64,000 bases of DNA, from assembly GCA_016800925.1 (NCBI GenBank), contig JABCPU010000093.1, positions 1 through 64,000 on the forward strand. The letters run 5' to 3'. Shown one piece after another: positions 19,262-31,847 of this stretch. Position 1 is the first letter of the stretch, and the number at the start of each line of letters is the position of its first letter. The stretch comes from Suillus spraguei. Lineage: Eukaryota; Basidiomycota; Agaricomycetes; Boletales; Suillaceae. The notes beneath the pieces were generated by a model, which was not told where the DNA came from, did not search any database, and was given only the letters and a program-made list of their open reading frames with translations. The position numbers and the translations under genes are program-made.

Positions 19262-21055
19262 TCACGAAATAAATAGATAAGACCCGGAGCCAGCATAAAT
19301 GCAATCCATTTTCACATCTGGCAGCGAGTGATCACTCGTTCCTGATCGGAAACGTCAGTGTGCTATCCTCGTGGTCAAATAAGCATCCTACCAGCATGAC
19401 AGTACGGAATTCCATCTTCCTTGTGACCCCACCACATCACAGGCGACCACTCATCTACGAGGTTTGCAAGTGTCTGGAGGTGACCGTATGCAGCCGGCTG
19501 GGGGCCGTGCGGTCGGCGTAGTGAGACGAAAGTAATGAAACAAGCGAATATGAACAATGCTATACACAAGTTCCAAATCTACATGAGTGTGTGAGGATGT
19601 GTAGTGGCTGCAAGTACTTAGATTATGAACACGAACCTGGACTATAAACATGTAGAACGAGACCCAGTGTGCATAGGCGCCGGAACTGGATGTAAATGCA
19701 AGCCCAAACATCCAATCTATATCATGGATGATGTTGTTCAAGAACACGGACTGAAAACTTGACGTGATTAACTCACGTAGCACAGGTTTCACGACGAAAA
19801 GTAACAGATAGAACGGATTAGCGAAAACCGACTTCAACGGGTTTGTCGCCAATTTGAGTCCTTCTGTTCTACTAGCGTATCTCCAACGTCTTTCATCCTG
19901 AATGACATCCACGATGAGCTCCGAGCAGTGCAACCCAAGTACCAATGGTCCCTGGAGAACTGCCACATTGGCAAGAGACAAAAAAAACCACAGACCATTC
20001 CTGGAGAATGGTACCTCGTAGACGACCACATTAGAAAAGGTGTCAATGGGGAAGAATGACCACGACTTTGAGATCGGCACTGCCATGTCGTAGGTGTAGT
20101 AAGAGTTATTCTCGAAGTATTTATCGTAGAAGTACATGGCCAGTGTAGCCCACCCGGCATATGCTACAACAAGGCCCCAAAGAGACATAATAACTTTTCG
20201 GATGCTAGGGTGAGCATGCCACGCCGATGGCTGTCTGTCCGACGGCTTCGCTGGACCTTCGTATAAGTCCAGGCCGGAGACCGCACGCATGCATTGGAAG
20301 GGAACCGGAATCAATTGTGTGTGGTAGACCAGAGCAGCGGTCAAGTCGAAAGGTGATGAACTCCACGTCAATACTTTGACAGCCCGCATGCTTGACCATG
20401 CAATCACCACCTGGAAAAGGAGTGCGATACCCAAAAGCAAGAGTGGCAACCCTAAGATTGTAAAGGGATAAATATCCGGACCGGAAATCGGCACAGCGAT
20501 CCCGTGCATGTCGTCAAACGATGTAATAAGCGAGACTGAGCTGTAGGATATGATAAGGAGGACGGCCATGATGAAATTAAAGAGCATTCCGTTAGGGTTT
20601 CTCCATCCACGAGCTGCAGTCAAAAGACGTAGATTAGAGTTGAAGCGGAGCCGAGATTCGGAGGCTAGTGCAGAGCGCAGTGAGATGCCATGCACGAACC
20701 CAGTGGATTGGGTGCATATAGTAACAATTAAGTTCAGCATCAAGGCTACCATTTCTTTCTGCAGTCCGCTGCTTAGCAGTAAGCTCATTTCAGCCTTTCC
20801 GCCGTCTTCTTTGTCACCGACCATGATGAATATGCTTGCAATGATGCAACAGCAACTGACGACACCGGAACACGCCATTCCAACAAGGGCATATCTCCGA
20901 CTTGCCAGACTATGGTCGTAGAATGCGGTTTTAGTCTCAGTGGTAGATGTCGTGTCAGAGTCAAGGTCATCCTGGGGATTCGGCAGCGCGTCATATGAGA
21001 GAAAACTTGTTGGATCCCAATAACGTTCTATTGGTTTGGAAGAAGTTGTTGCCAT
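19262..21055 (-). CDS. Multi-pass membrane protein of unknown function (561 aa)
   Basis: Exons 21055-19637, 19578-19392 and 19341-19262 join in phase; the start is the ATG of MATTSSKPIERYWDP. After about 45 polar residues there are roughly seven to eight strongly hydrophobic segments, for example LVGMACSGVVSCCCIIASIFIM-like, FNFIMAVLLIISYSSVSLI and ILGLPLLLLGIALLFQVVIA. The C-terminal part contains AAYGHLQTLANLVDEWSP, then MWWGHKEDG, PYCHAGTSD and VKMDCIYAG. I recognise this tail as recurring in agaricomycete hypothetical membrane proteins, usually as lineage-specific families, but I know no function. The Trp, His and Cys residues in the tail are the most distinctive part. Plasma- or endomembrane location is inferred from the hydrophobic segments only. 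Confidence 0.75.
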
Positions 21056-21689
21056 GAGAGAGGTGGAGAACCAAGCCGTTATCGATAAGCAGATTGAGCA
21101 TATATAGCCTTTGGCAAATACTAACACAGCCTGATCTAAGTGTATGTATGTAAGTCCGAGTTGGGGCGTCACCTAGTCTGATGGAAGGGCGGTGATTTGA
21201 ACCTTAAGACGGCATTTGTGGGAATAACTGTGCACTGCAAAAGTTTGACCTATCAGACATGTCGAGTGAGACGGGGAAAATTCTTCTCTTGGTGAAGAAC
21301 GTAGACCGGTCGGCGTATGAGTCTATCCATCTCACCGAATATATTGAGTGGCACTCACTGCGTGATAACGACTGCCCCAGGATCATGGCATGACTCATTC
21401 GATCATTCTTTTGTTTTGGAGCTGCATAGCAGAGATCTGAATAAGAACATAACGAGAAACCAGTTCTGATTGATATCACTGAGATCTAGTAAAGTTTGGG
21501 CCAAGTCTGAGCCGTACACAATTTCAAATACCGTTTGTGTTATCAAGCTCGATATAGCACTCGCTTGGAAACGCATCGAAGAGTTAGGAGTATCCTGCCG
21601 TTGCATCCATGGTGTGAATGTACAAAAGTCCACAAGTAATGAAACGAAGAAAGTGGATGGATGAAGAAGCGACGGTCACAGATATCCAG
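21056..21689. other. Intergenic region
   Basis: Two overlapping open frames on the minus strand (76 and 91 codons) have no recognisable content. The right end should hold the 3' UTR of the SIKE-type gene, the left end the promoter of the membrane-protein gene. Confidence 0.35.
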
Positions 21690-22868
21690 TTATTGAGAGA
21701 AAAGCCTCACGCCCTGTTTAGCCGGATTTGCCCTTTTGTACGTTCCGTACGGTCCCACTGTGCCTGGCGCACCACCCAGTATTTTCTTTTGTAGTTGCAG
21801 AGGCTGAGGAGTATGCTTGTTTGATCCAGGACGAGATCCGAGCAGGCGCGAGTTGTCTACTGCATGATCTGTGACATTCCATTTAGTGTCAGCTTCGATC
21901 TCTTGTACCTCCATCCCCAGCATTCTCCGCAATACAGAGTTCTCTCGTTCCAACCGTGCGAGCTCACAGTCCCTCTCGAGAGACCAATCCTTCTTTTCTT
22001 CGAAATCAAACTCCTCCGCATCGCCTTCCTTTGCCTCAGGCGAAGGAGTATCAATAACTTCGGCATCCTCGCCATTCAGTACACGCATGAGATGGCGAAG
22101 CGTATTTGATATCCGCCCGAGGGCCGCGGATTGGGCAGTGCTAGCCGACAGTGCACGGAGAAGGTCTTCCGACTCCCTAGCAATAAGCTTGGATTCGTAT
22201 TCGCGAATGAGAGCGAGTTCGTGTTCTTGGACGTCACGCTGCAGATTAATTACCGCGGGTAACACATGTACATAAGGCGGCGGATCCAGGCGAGGGAAGA
22301 AAGAGGCCGTATTTTTGTTGGTTATCAATGAACTGCCGTGACGTGAATATATACACGTACAGCTCTTGTGCGGAAAGCACTCATCACGCTTTCGAGTGTC
22401 TGCTCGTACTCTCGAATGAGCGCACCGAGTTGTTTATTGTCGTGCTGCAGCGTCTGATTTTCAGCTCCAAGAGATGCATTCATGCGCTCTAGTTCTCCAT
22501 CGTACGCATCTGTGTTGAAGGAAAGAGTCAGTCCAGCGAAAATATATCAGCAATGAGTAAGAAAAACCTTGAACCTTATCGAGGTTGAACCTGCGGCATG
22601 GTCAGTCCAATCTACAAATACCGCTCAACATTCACGCTCCCACCTGCGAAGGACAAACCCTGTCTGTGTATGTGCCGCTTGAGTCTGATGGTTCTATCAA
22701 TCGGGGTTTTCTGACTTTACTAAAAGGAGGCAAAACCTTTATAACACCAGCTGAGGCATGGAGCAAAGATGACGCAGTGCGGTTCTGGGTAAGCTGCTCA
22801 GAAAGTTCTTGGATACTGTTGAGCAAGTGAAGAAGTTCATGCTCGCTGTTTCCGTCGACGACCGCCAT
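21690..22868 (-). CDS. SIKE/FGFR1OP2-family coiled-coil protein (SCI1-like STRIPAK subunit)
   Basis: Five exons join in phase: 22868-22737, 22684-22644, 22590-22568, 22509-22361 and 22238-21690, giving 297 aa from the ATG of MAVVDGNSEHELL. The N-terminal half is helical (LLNSIQELSEQLTQNRTA), followed by a coiled coil with ENQTLQHDNKQL, LIREYEQTLESVMSAF and HELALIREYESKL; a second coil has ELARLERENSVLRRMLG. This order matches animal SIKE1/FGFR1OP2, in which a Q-rich coil precedes an LExxMxxYRxQ-like segment and a late LEQEN..LREIL coil. The fungal member, SCI1, is a small coiled-coil subunit of the striatin-interacting phosphatase and kinase complex, needed for fruiting-body development and hyphal fusion in Sordaria. 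The C-terminal ~70 residues are basic, low-complexity and fungus-like. The assignment rests on remembered similarity; a generic coiled-coil protein is the alternative. Confidence 0.7.
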
Positions 22869-25330
22869 GTCATGAAGACAAAGGAGATGAGGGGGGTCGT
22901 ATGGCGCCACGAGGGGTCGCAAGTACTGGATAGTACCTTTTCAGCTCGTACTTCACAACTGCACCGATTAATTAAGGCTACCAATCCATTGTTTGCTAGC
23001 TTAAGCTAGTACTAAAGTGCGTATACAGCCGACCCGGCCCGATGATTAGTTTCCTGTGTTAGCTTACCCCATACCTCTAAATTATCTGGTGAGTCCGCTG
23101 TTGACCTTTTTCTTCTCTTGACGTACTAGGACCTACTAGTAGATAATTGGCACATCACTGATTCAAGAACAGACTTGACCCGCTACTAATCAGTGGAATA
23201 TTTTGAACTATATAGTCCTTCGTAGCAAGGGGAAGCACAATAGCAAAACTCTGCTATAGTAGTTATTGAGTTCTACAGTAGCTCGGGTAGCACTGTGGTA
23301 TAAACTAAACCATTTGAAGTTAAAACTAATCTTGAAGTTCGCTTGACTGAACTCGTTTATGCCAGTTTGATTATCATTGATCAAATCGGTCGAGTGATTA
23401 AACACTTAGATGGTAGTATTGGCAAGAAGATACCTTGCGATGAGATGATCTACTAGTACTACCTCGAACAGCGACAAAAGCACTGCCACGACTCCAAGCT
23501 AACAATGCATTAAAAAAGTATCATATTATGGGGCTACCTCAGCCTGCACCATTTGGCAGATATACTTAGTATCTCTGAGCAGCATGTGTCAGGTCATCGA
23601 GCTTATCCCCAAGTTCGGTCGAGAGGTACCACTGTCGATGAACTGTGATAATAGTTTACAGCTGGCGCGCGAGTTTTATGCGAATAATTTCTCAAATAAA
23701 GAGACCTTTCATGCCATTCTCAGTTACCGGTCGTTTCTTCTTGAGCCTGTACTATACGATAGTTTCTCTCAATCTCAAGTTTCCTGCCTGGCGTAGTATT
23801 TGGCACGTTCGAAAGTCCCGGAGCCAGTACGGAAATTTTAGGCTACTACTTGCTGCTACAGTCCTTTCAAACGAAGCGCTGCGCTACAAGTCACTTCGCT
23901 CGGCAGTGGGTTCCCTGATAGGCTAGTATAATAAATATTATGTACATGATGAACGTTACTTAACGGGAACACAATATAATTTATTGCCTCCGTGCCGCGC
24001 TATTTTTCGCTTCATTTCGGCTTCGCTCAACTTGTACTTGTTAGTGGGCATCGCCAGTGGTACTATTATGTCTCCACAATAGCCTAGATTCTGATTTGAC
24101 CGTGGTATGTGAACCTTTCTCGATCAATTTACCATCTAAACCACGTATATTTTCATAGGTTTCTGAACTCTGATAGGCTGTCCGGGTTTGGTAGCACAAG
24201 CCGCCTTGATTGCCACGCACCGGTGGTCCCAACAGCATTTCGTGCCTGTCAACCTTTCGTGGCAAGGCAGTACACATCCGAGTCGGTGGCCGCAGCTTTC
24301 GGCCCAAGACAAAAAACCATGCAAGTATAGTATGTAAACTCTGCTCGGCTGCATCCTAAACTTCAGATGAGGTCTAGAAATCCTTTAAAAAATCTTTTCA
24401 GATCACCATCATGTACGATTTAGTACTTGTGCCGTTGATGCGCTTCCCGAAGCAGAGGGAAATAGTTCATGATCCGTACATAGTGCTGCACCGCACTCCT
24501 TACGGCGGTAAACATCACAGTGAGTCATATATTATCATCTAGTTCAATGCTGTCAGGCCCAGGTCTCGACCTCGTACTTGAAAAAAAAGCGAACTTGAGT
24601 CACAATCTCAGGTTCCGACACGTGCCAACAGTGCCTTCTCAAAACTTTGTTCTGCGGAGCGCATTGGTCTACTTGCAGCCGGGATTTCAACATTGTCACA
24701 TAAATATCCCCATGTCTACACTATAACCCCGCGCCCTCCTGCTCTGAGGGTGCGAAATATTTGGTCTACATAAATGGAAGACTCAAAAGGATTTCAGCCA
24801 GCGCCATGATCATTTTAGACTTGTGTTTAAAAGTCAGCCATTTCAGGTCAAGGTTTCGTCGCATTTATTTGAGAACGCTCATAAGATCTTCTGCCCTAGG
24901 CCATACGGAATAATGGATAAGGGGTCATTCACGGATATCTATCAGATGAGGGAAATGCAGCAAATCATGATGCATAGCCTATCAGGCCTCGGCAACATCG
25001 AATTCTGGGCTTTGCCACACGGCTCATGTCCCTGCACGTCTTGGACGTCAAGATATTAGTTCCACGGTAGCTCCGCCAGTGAATCATAACCTGCTTTATC
25101 CCAGCCTTCTACTTCTCACGACTTCCCATGCCGAACAGTCTCATGGCATGAATGACAATATATCATATCATAGAATCATTTCAGTACAAAAGCTTTTTGT
25201 TTCGCTAGAGTTTCATCATCCTCGATAACGAATCATCGCCTTATTGATCCGTCATCTATTGTATCTGTCAAATCCCGCTCTTGCTCAGCGCCTCAGGAGC
25301 CACGCTCACATCTCCCCTTCCATATCTACC
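22869..25330. other. Gene-poor region, possible decayed repeat
   Basis: These 2.46 kb contain many short open frames (up to 93 codons) in all frames but no domain I recognise. Base composition shifts towards AT in 23.1-24.0 kb, with several TAGTA-type short repeats (for example CTACTAGTAG near 23128 and 23450). The lack of any long frame suits decayed mobile or intergenic DNA. No terminal repeats could be paired by eye. Confidence 0.4.
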
Positions 25331-26979
25331 ATGCATCGGGCGTTGCTAGTTGTCGAGATCCTGATGAACATACTTGCCGCACTACGAGAAGCAGATGCAC
25401 CATATAGCCAGCTCAATGCTGTCGCTCGGACATGTCATTTCCTATCACCTTTGGCATTGGACCTCTTATGGTCGGAGTTGCCGGACGCAAGACCCTTACT
25501 CCAATATATGAAACGAAGGGTATCAAGTGTGAGCGAACAATTGAATCGTGGACACCATGTCAGCTGACTTGACCCTCCAAGGACCCGCGTACATCAGTAC
25601 CATGCGCGTCCTTCCAACGTGCTGCGTCTCGTGTCCGTAAACTATCATGTCCTGTTCTGGCATGTTCAGATACCCACTCCCAAATTGCCCTCACAGAACG
25701 TCTGCGACTGTTAAGCATGATGCACATCACAACCTCGTTGTTTCCCAACCTCCGTCAACTGTCATGGACTGACACTGATCAATCACGTTATGTGTATATC
25801 CGACTTTTCCTAAGTCCTACTCTAGAGTCGCTCGAGCTGGATTTCTTTTTCCACAAACCTCCAAACTTTCCCTTCCTTACCTTACTGCCCAAACTCTGCC
25901 CCAACCTTCGCAGCATGTCAATAAGCAAGCACCCTGTCATATCCTCATCGGGAGACGAAGGTCCCTCTGCTGTTCGGATGATTTGTCAGCTACCTCGTCT
26001 CACCGCTTTAGAATGCAAGTCATCAACCATCAGCGAAGAAGATCTCCTGCATCTATCTCGATTGAAGTCACTCACGACTTTAAGCCTGGGTATCCCTTCG
26101 TGGATGTCAAGCGACCGCGAAAGCTTAGCGCCTCACAGTTCTGGGCCAGCCAACGACCGTGCTGATCGCTCGTGGTTCTGCAATCTGCGTAATCTGCAAC
26201 TTCGTGCATATAGTGCGCCAATTATCACATCCTTCGTGGAACCTGGATGCAGGCCTCTGCAGTCAGTTGTCTTCGACATCTCTGAAGCACCAACTACTGC
26301 TTCCTTAACAGAGTGTTTTAGCACACTTTATTCCAGTCAATGCAACACTAAACGCAGCGCAATGCGTTCCATTGAAGTGCGCGACAGCCTTTCGAATGCT
26401 ACACTCGGAGTCTCCCAGTCTCTTCCTGACTCAAAGGTCATTACAGTGGACGTATTCAAACCACTTTTCGCTTTCATCAAACTACGGGTTTTTGATCTGG
26501 GCGTATGCCTATCATTTTCTCTGAGTGATTCAGACCTTACAACAATGGCAAGCTCCTGGCCAGAACTTGAGGTTTTTTGCCTTAATGAGGGGCGTGGCTG
26601 GCATCTGTCCGCTTCTGAGCCTAGGCAATCGATCACTGTCCGCGGCCTCCAATCGTTGTGCGCTCTGTGCCCGAGGCTCTATAAAATTGCGATAGTCTTA
26701 GATGCCCTGCCACCCCATCGTATGACATCACTGTCCTCGCGGCAGGACGCAGCTCTGGCTCGTAATTTGGCAGTAACCTGCCTAAGCTTAGGAGATTCGA
26801 GGTTGGCCGATCCACAAGATGTCGCATGTGCCCTGTCCAATATATTTCCCCGCCTGAGGAGAATCAGTGCATGGCAGCATCCGTTAGACACGTTGCCTGA
26901 AGCTCGTTATCATCGCAGGCTATGGGAAGAAGTAAATGATATCTTGCAGCAGCGTTTGAACAGTGAATTAGTCCAGTAA
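25331..26979 (+). CDS. F-box-like/leucine-rich-repeat protein (528 aa)
   Basis: Exons are 25331-25519 and 25582-26979; the 62-bp intron (GTATCA to CAAG) has a good CTGAC branch site and joins the two frames exactly. The start MHRALLVVEILMNIL begins an F-box-like motif continuing through LNAVARTCHFLSPLALDLLW, the pattern seen in hundreds of agaricomycete F-box proteins. The rest is a loose leucine-rich-repeat solenoid: FPNLRQLSW, LFLSPTLESLELDF, LCPNLRSMSIS, LPRLTALECKS, LSRLKSLTTLSLG, FIKLRVFDLGVC and WPELEVFCLNEG. F-box proteins recruit substrates to Skp1-cullin-F-box ubiquitin ligases; a cullin-1 gene lies 17 kb away, but that is coincidental. The substrate is unknown. The first ATG of the exon (25244) is in frame with an extended start but lacks family resemblance, so I prefer 25331. 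Confidence 0.75.
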
Positions 26980-27087
26980 TTTATATTGGACCATTTAGAC
27001 AAGAATTATGTATATGAAGTTGTATTGAACTACTTCTGTTACCAGTACTGGTAGTGTTAGTGTTAATTATCTGGATTTCAAACGTGA

Positions 27088-28652
27088 CTACCAAATACTG
27101 GCTTGTGACTGCTGAATCCAGTCGCAACAGAAAAAAAAACCGAGTGGTTCTCTATCTGCCGTCGCTACCAAATACACCGGATCACCAAGAAACTTAGCCT
27201 TAGGTTTCCTACGTCTGCTGACATCATTCATTCGGCGCAGTGGATCGCAAAAATTGCGCCATGAATCATTGGCAACTGAGTATCGAGCTTTCAACCAATC
27301 GGGGCCCAACAATGATTCTGTCTCTGCCTTCGGTGTTTGCTGTTGAATTACGTTAGGAAAGAATTATTTGTATTCCAAACTTAGGTCCTACCTCAAGGCT
27401 GCTCTGGCTTTTGGGTTGATGGTAAAATCTATGTTGTTGGATCGCCTGGAAACCTTCCTGCACCACGGAACCTCCTTGCTGCTCGCTGGAAGTTTTCGAA
27501 CCGGATAGAACGGATGTGGAACCACTATACCGTGGGACAGGAGGTGCGTAGAGATCATCATCACTATCATCTTTCATCTGGATGTCACCATGTCCAACGG
27601 GAATTCCTGAAGGAGTATTCGTACGAGTACCCACTTCCTGCTCGTCACCCTCGGGACTTTTCATCACCGAGTCATAATGAAAGCGTCCCTCTTCTTTAAC
27701 AGGCAGTGAAGGGAATGGAGAGCAAATCCTTTCGGAGAACAGAGTAACAGAGCGAGAGGGAGGCGAATCTTCTTGTCTTGTTACATATTTTTTAATGTGT
27801 GAAGGATTTAAAACTTTAGGCTGCTCCATCCTCGGTGGATGCCCGGACGAGACGACCTTCTTTCCATCTGGAGCACGGGCGTATTTGGGAAGCACAGCGG
27901 ACTGATCTAGATAGACCTCCGATTTATTTGGATAGTCCCGGTCTGCCCTAGGACCATCAAGGTGCTGCTCTTGGAGCACGCGTTTCACTTGGAGCCTTTT
28001 GACTGTAGTCGTCTGAAGTTTACTGTCATCTGGAAAACATAGGCAATCAGAGCACGAAATCGCGGAGTGTATTTTTTCAGCACCTAAACTTCTTATCTGA
28101 CTACCTGTATGATTGCTCTGCTGTTGTTGGTGCTGGCTGCCGTGGTCGTTGTGTTGTGTGCATTCGGCGTTATGGAGTATATGGGTGGTTCCCTCGATGC
28201 TGGGTCCCGCTGGTCCACCACTACGAGTTGCAATGTTTGGATTGACTTTCTTCTTGTCCTTCGGAAGTGCAGGCCCGATGCCTGCGCCTGAACAGAGGGC
28301 GGTGGCTGTTGGTTGTCATCCGGTCTCGGTCTCAGTGATTGAACTGCAGTTTTGCCGCTGGTTTCAGCTTGATTCTTCTTATACAACGTTTGCATATCCA
28401 ACCATCGAGGCCATTATCGCGATCACCTGCAGTTTGGCAGCGGATGAGCTGAACGAGTTCATCGTTTTCGAGGGGAGGAGGGTGACATCCTAAGGAGAAA
28501 AAAACAATGAGCACATTTCCTATTAGATGGTCCAAACTTCCATCGTCATAGGCTGATCACTTACTATGATGCCAGTGTTTGTTGCAACTTTTGCACAGTA
28601 AAAGAAAGTTAGCAGGTGTGCTGCTGGACTGCGAACAGCGGTTGCAAGACAT
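27088..28652 (-). CDS. PHD-finger protein (419 aa)
   Basis: Exons 28652-28565, 28489-28385, 28281-28105, 28029-27392 and 27339-27088 join in phase (1260 nt). The first 65 residues form a complete C4HC3 PHD finger: Cys3/Cys6, Cys20/Cys23, His28/Cys31 and Cys62/Cys65, with the usual Trp two residues before the last pair (WICKRC). The finger is split by one intron inside HHRC and another inside the last Cys codon. PHD fingers read histone H3 tails, most often Lys4 methylation, so a nuclear chromatin role is expected. The next ~265 residues are low-complexity, with QHQQQQ and acidic DDSDDD stretches. The last exon has a more ordered, basic block (LGPDWLKARYSV, DPLRRMND, RRRKPKAKF). I do not recognise that block. 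The gene converges on the F-box-like gene, leaving 108 bp between stop codons. Confidence 0.8.
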
Positions 28653-30609
28653 AGATCTTGTTATGTAAACTATGGACTTGGGTCCGACTCCCAAATCCGA
28701 TCCAAGTCTTTAATACGGAGCACCGGCTCCATGAGCCATCCATCAGAGCCACCAAGTAACAAAGCCTAGATGCTAACGCCTTAGTAACAGTGCTTTCAGA
28801 GCACTTGCCACTTGCCTGCTCATATTGTCAGATGACTCATCATTCTCTTCAATGTGTAAAGGCTCAAATTTCCTCTGCGACTTATGCGGCCCACTCGACA
28901 AATAATAGAGCAGCTAGTGACGAGGCAAGAAAAAACTCTATCAAGCGTACAAGACAGACGCATCAAGGGTTCTAGACGCGATGCCGAAGAACGCTCGCGA
29001 AATGGGTGACGAAAGCTCCGAGCGTTATGCTGGCTGTTCTATTTCCGCATGATTAGAGATCCAGGAGCAAGTCGGTCTCGCCAAGACTTGGTTTATGTAT
29101 CTGCTATGGCCATGAAAGATAAAACTTCGAAGCCAATATCCGTCATGTATACCAGCGCGATATATCCCCCCACAACCAGATCTTACCACAGACCCGATCC
29201 CCAACCAAGTCACGCCGGCTTCTGACAACATCTCGATCAAATGTTACAACTCCCTATTTTCAATGATGGTGCAGTGGATTTATGTAAAAATGATGTACGT
29301 CTTACTACTAGGCAGAAAGTGGCTTTTGACGCCATAGTGATTTCCAATAGGTCAATCGGCGAGACGGCCACAGGTATGTTGCTAGCAGCATTTGGGATGA
29401 GGAACGCATGCGTGATAGCAATCGGGTGTTGACAACCTTGCCTGCCACGCACATCCTGAAACGAGTCATCTGAGTCAGTGTCAGGTACGAATATCTCTGC
29501 TACCATTACTTCTGACTCATCAAGTCGAATTAAACAGACACGCTTCAGCCGCAACGTGAGATATCATTCGCCGTTACTCAGGAATGTCCGCACACACATT
29601 GAAAATACGATAAGGCTTGTAGGCAACGGTATGACCCTCCACTATAGTGTCCACACTGCCTTCGATAAGATGACGGTTATACTTCGCGCGGATGGACATG
29701 AGCCTGTACGCTTTCGTCTTCCCAATGCCTCATTGATTAGCACTTCAACGAAACAACGAGCACATGGTCAAGAAGATTGGTGACAAGTAATGGCTACACC
29801 CGGAGTTCCTCGGTAAAACCATCACGTTCTGGAATCACGCTACCCCTGAACGAGATCCGTCACCTTACACACAGGCATCTCCCGCATTTTACATATGGGC
29901 GCACATCCGAGGTGTTCGCATGTTTGATCGGGCAATGGAGGCAATACCAGAATTTTGAAAACAATAAGGACCCGGTGTATAGACTATTGTCAGGATGTCT
30001 GCCCTGCAGGTTTATATGCCCCTTACTGATTGCTTAGTATCTCGCACCTCGCAGTTGCGTGGAGTTTGTATTGGTATAAGCTTGAAAATGGCATATGCCG
30101 CCTGTTACTTTCATCTGCATCTATAACGTGTTGGGATCACACAAGCTGAGCGCCGAGCTCTCGAGCCAGCCAGCACAACAAGCACAACACTAAGAGGTTA
30201 CGTCAAAGTAGAAGCATGCGGACCCTTCGTGACAGTGAGCGTCGATCGTCCACGTGGATCACTCGTACAAAATACGGCATTGTAGTTTTTTTTTTGAGAT
30301 GGAGATAGTACACTGTATTGTCCCCGGCCTAACCTAAGCTTACTCGTTGGTCATGCTACGACGATCGCGGCAGTACCTTTACAATCTTGTGCGCATTGGA
30401 CCCCTGCCGTCTGGTATAGTGCACCATCTGGTGACGCCGCAAGTGAGACTGTCAATATACGTGCTAAAATGTTTGTCAAGTTGTAGGTTAGATATATGCG
30501 TCATTCCAGGGAAATGGTTGTTCATTTCCACAGAATATACAACTACAGATAAGTGAAATCAAGAGGTATCTCTCGAAATCAGGCGACATACGTCAACTGC
30601 TAATGACCA
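28653..30609. other. Gene-poor region
   Basis: Short open frames on both strands (up to 105 codons, for example 29237-29554 minus and 29478-29783 plus) carry no recognised motif and do not chain into a gene. A T10-like tract lies at about 30287-30296. The left end includes the PHD-gene promoter, the right end the 3' UTR of the capping-protein gene. Confidence 0.4.
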
Positions 30610-31847
30610 TTATCGAGGTTGGGCACCAAAGGTACGACTGCTATTAGTCAGTTCAGCGCCCAATTTGTATCCCATAGTCTAGACAAATTCAGTCGGGATG
30701 ATGACCGTCATAATAATAAGGAACTCACCTTATCCCAGTCTATCTTCTGTCGCGTCAGGGGCAAGGCGCGCCTCAACCCTTTGAATGCCTTCTCTCCCAT
30801 CTCATGATATGCATCATTCAGGGATGTCTGGCATCGCGACTCTTCAGCCTCGATCAATGCAAATATTTTGGATGCCGATGATGCAGGAGATGGTGATAAC
30901 ACAGCAGCTGGTATTGATATTGACGAGTCATTCGATGTACTGAGTTGGACCTATACCAAACGTCAGACCAATGAATTGATATCCTACGACGAGTCTTACA
31001 TTGCCTTGTTCATAGTAGTGAACATTCACGAGGACTCTTCCCTGTATGGTCTTACTCTCAAAGTCTATTTCGTAGTGCGAGCGCCATCTACCAGCCCTGC
31101 AGAGATAATTTAGTCCGACATCGTAATATGTGATAATGAACGGACCAGTAATTTGATGGGTTGTATTTATTGGAGACGATCTGGACTGTAAATTGGGTGC
31201 TCGACATGGCTAGCACAGTGGCAACTCCATCGTGGTAGTGCGAGTTCAAGTACGACAAAGCAGCAGATTCCAACGCAGCACTGATCCCTGATCAGTCCAA
31301 TGCACACCAATGCACGACAGTTGATCCGCTCACCGCTGAGGCTCAGCCACCGAAGGCTCCTCCGACTGAGGATCTGTGGCTTCCTACTAACGCCATTGGT
31401 GACCACCGTTCGTGACTGAAAGTGAGGACTCACTAGAGTCAAGTGGTTGAAAACAAAAGAAGTTTTAGATCGTGGGTCTAGATAGCGTTCTTCTTCGGTG
31501 TTGGGTACACGCGCAAATTCGCTGATTATTGTCTAAAGCAAGATACATTGAATAACAGCGTCCTGACGCGTTAGGCTAGATACTGACTTGATGTTGTTCA
31601 CCTGGCACTTCGACCGTTGTGAATTGCGAGATGTTATATTCTCGAAGGGCAGGGAGGATGCCTTCCTCCAATCCCACGTCATCATCTACGATGACGCGGA
31701 CATCTGCACGAGAATGGACCAGAAAGTCAGCATGGCGTGGAGATGAGGTACCAAGTGCTAAGCACCGTTCAAGACGTCATTGATCTCTCCTGGAGGCGAT
31801 TGAAGAATGAAAGAAGCAGCCACTTGTACACGATCTTCAGAACTCAT
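30610..31847 (-). CDS. CAP1: F-actin-capping protein subunit alpha
   Basis: CapZ alpha pairs with the beta subunit to cap actin filament barbed ends; in fungi it acts at cortical patches and the cytokinetic ring. Eight exons: 31847-31766, 31703-31588, 31532-31434, 31383-31334, 31280-31146, 31096-31000, 30950-30729 and 30678-30610, giving 289 aa, the family's usual length. The start reads MSSEDRVQVAASFILQSPPGE, typical of the N terminus. Further family marks are SHYHDGVATV, the GRWRSHYEI block (signature of CapZ alpha), VNVHYYEQGNVQL, and the C-terminal FKGLRRALPLTRQKIDWDK with the tentacle tail MGYKLGAEL. Every splice phase agrees and no frame break was found. It lies tail-on to isocitrate lyase on the same strand, with 243 bp between them. 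Confidence 0.95.
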
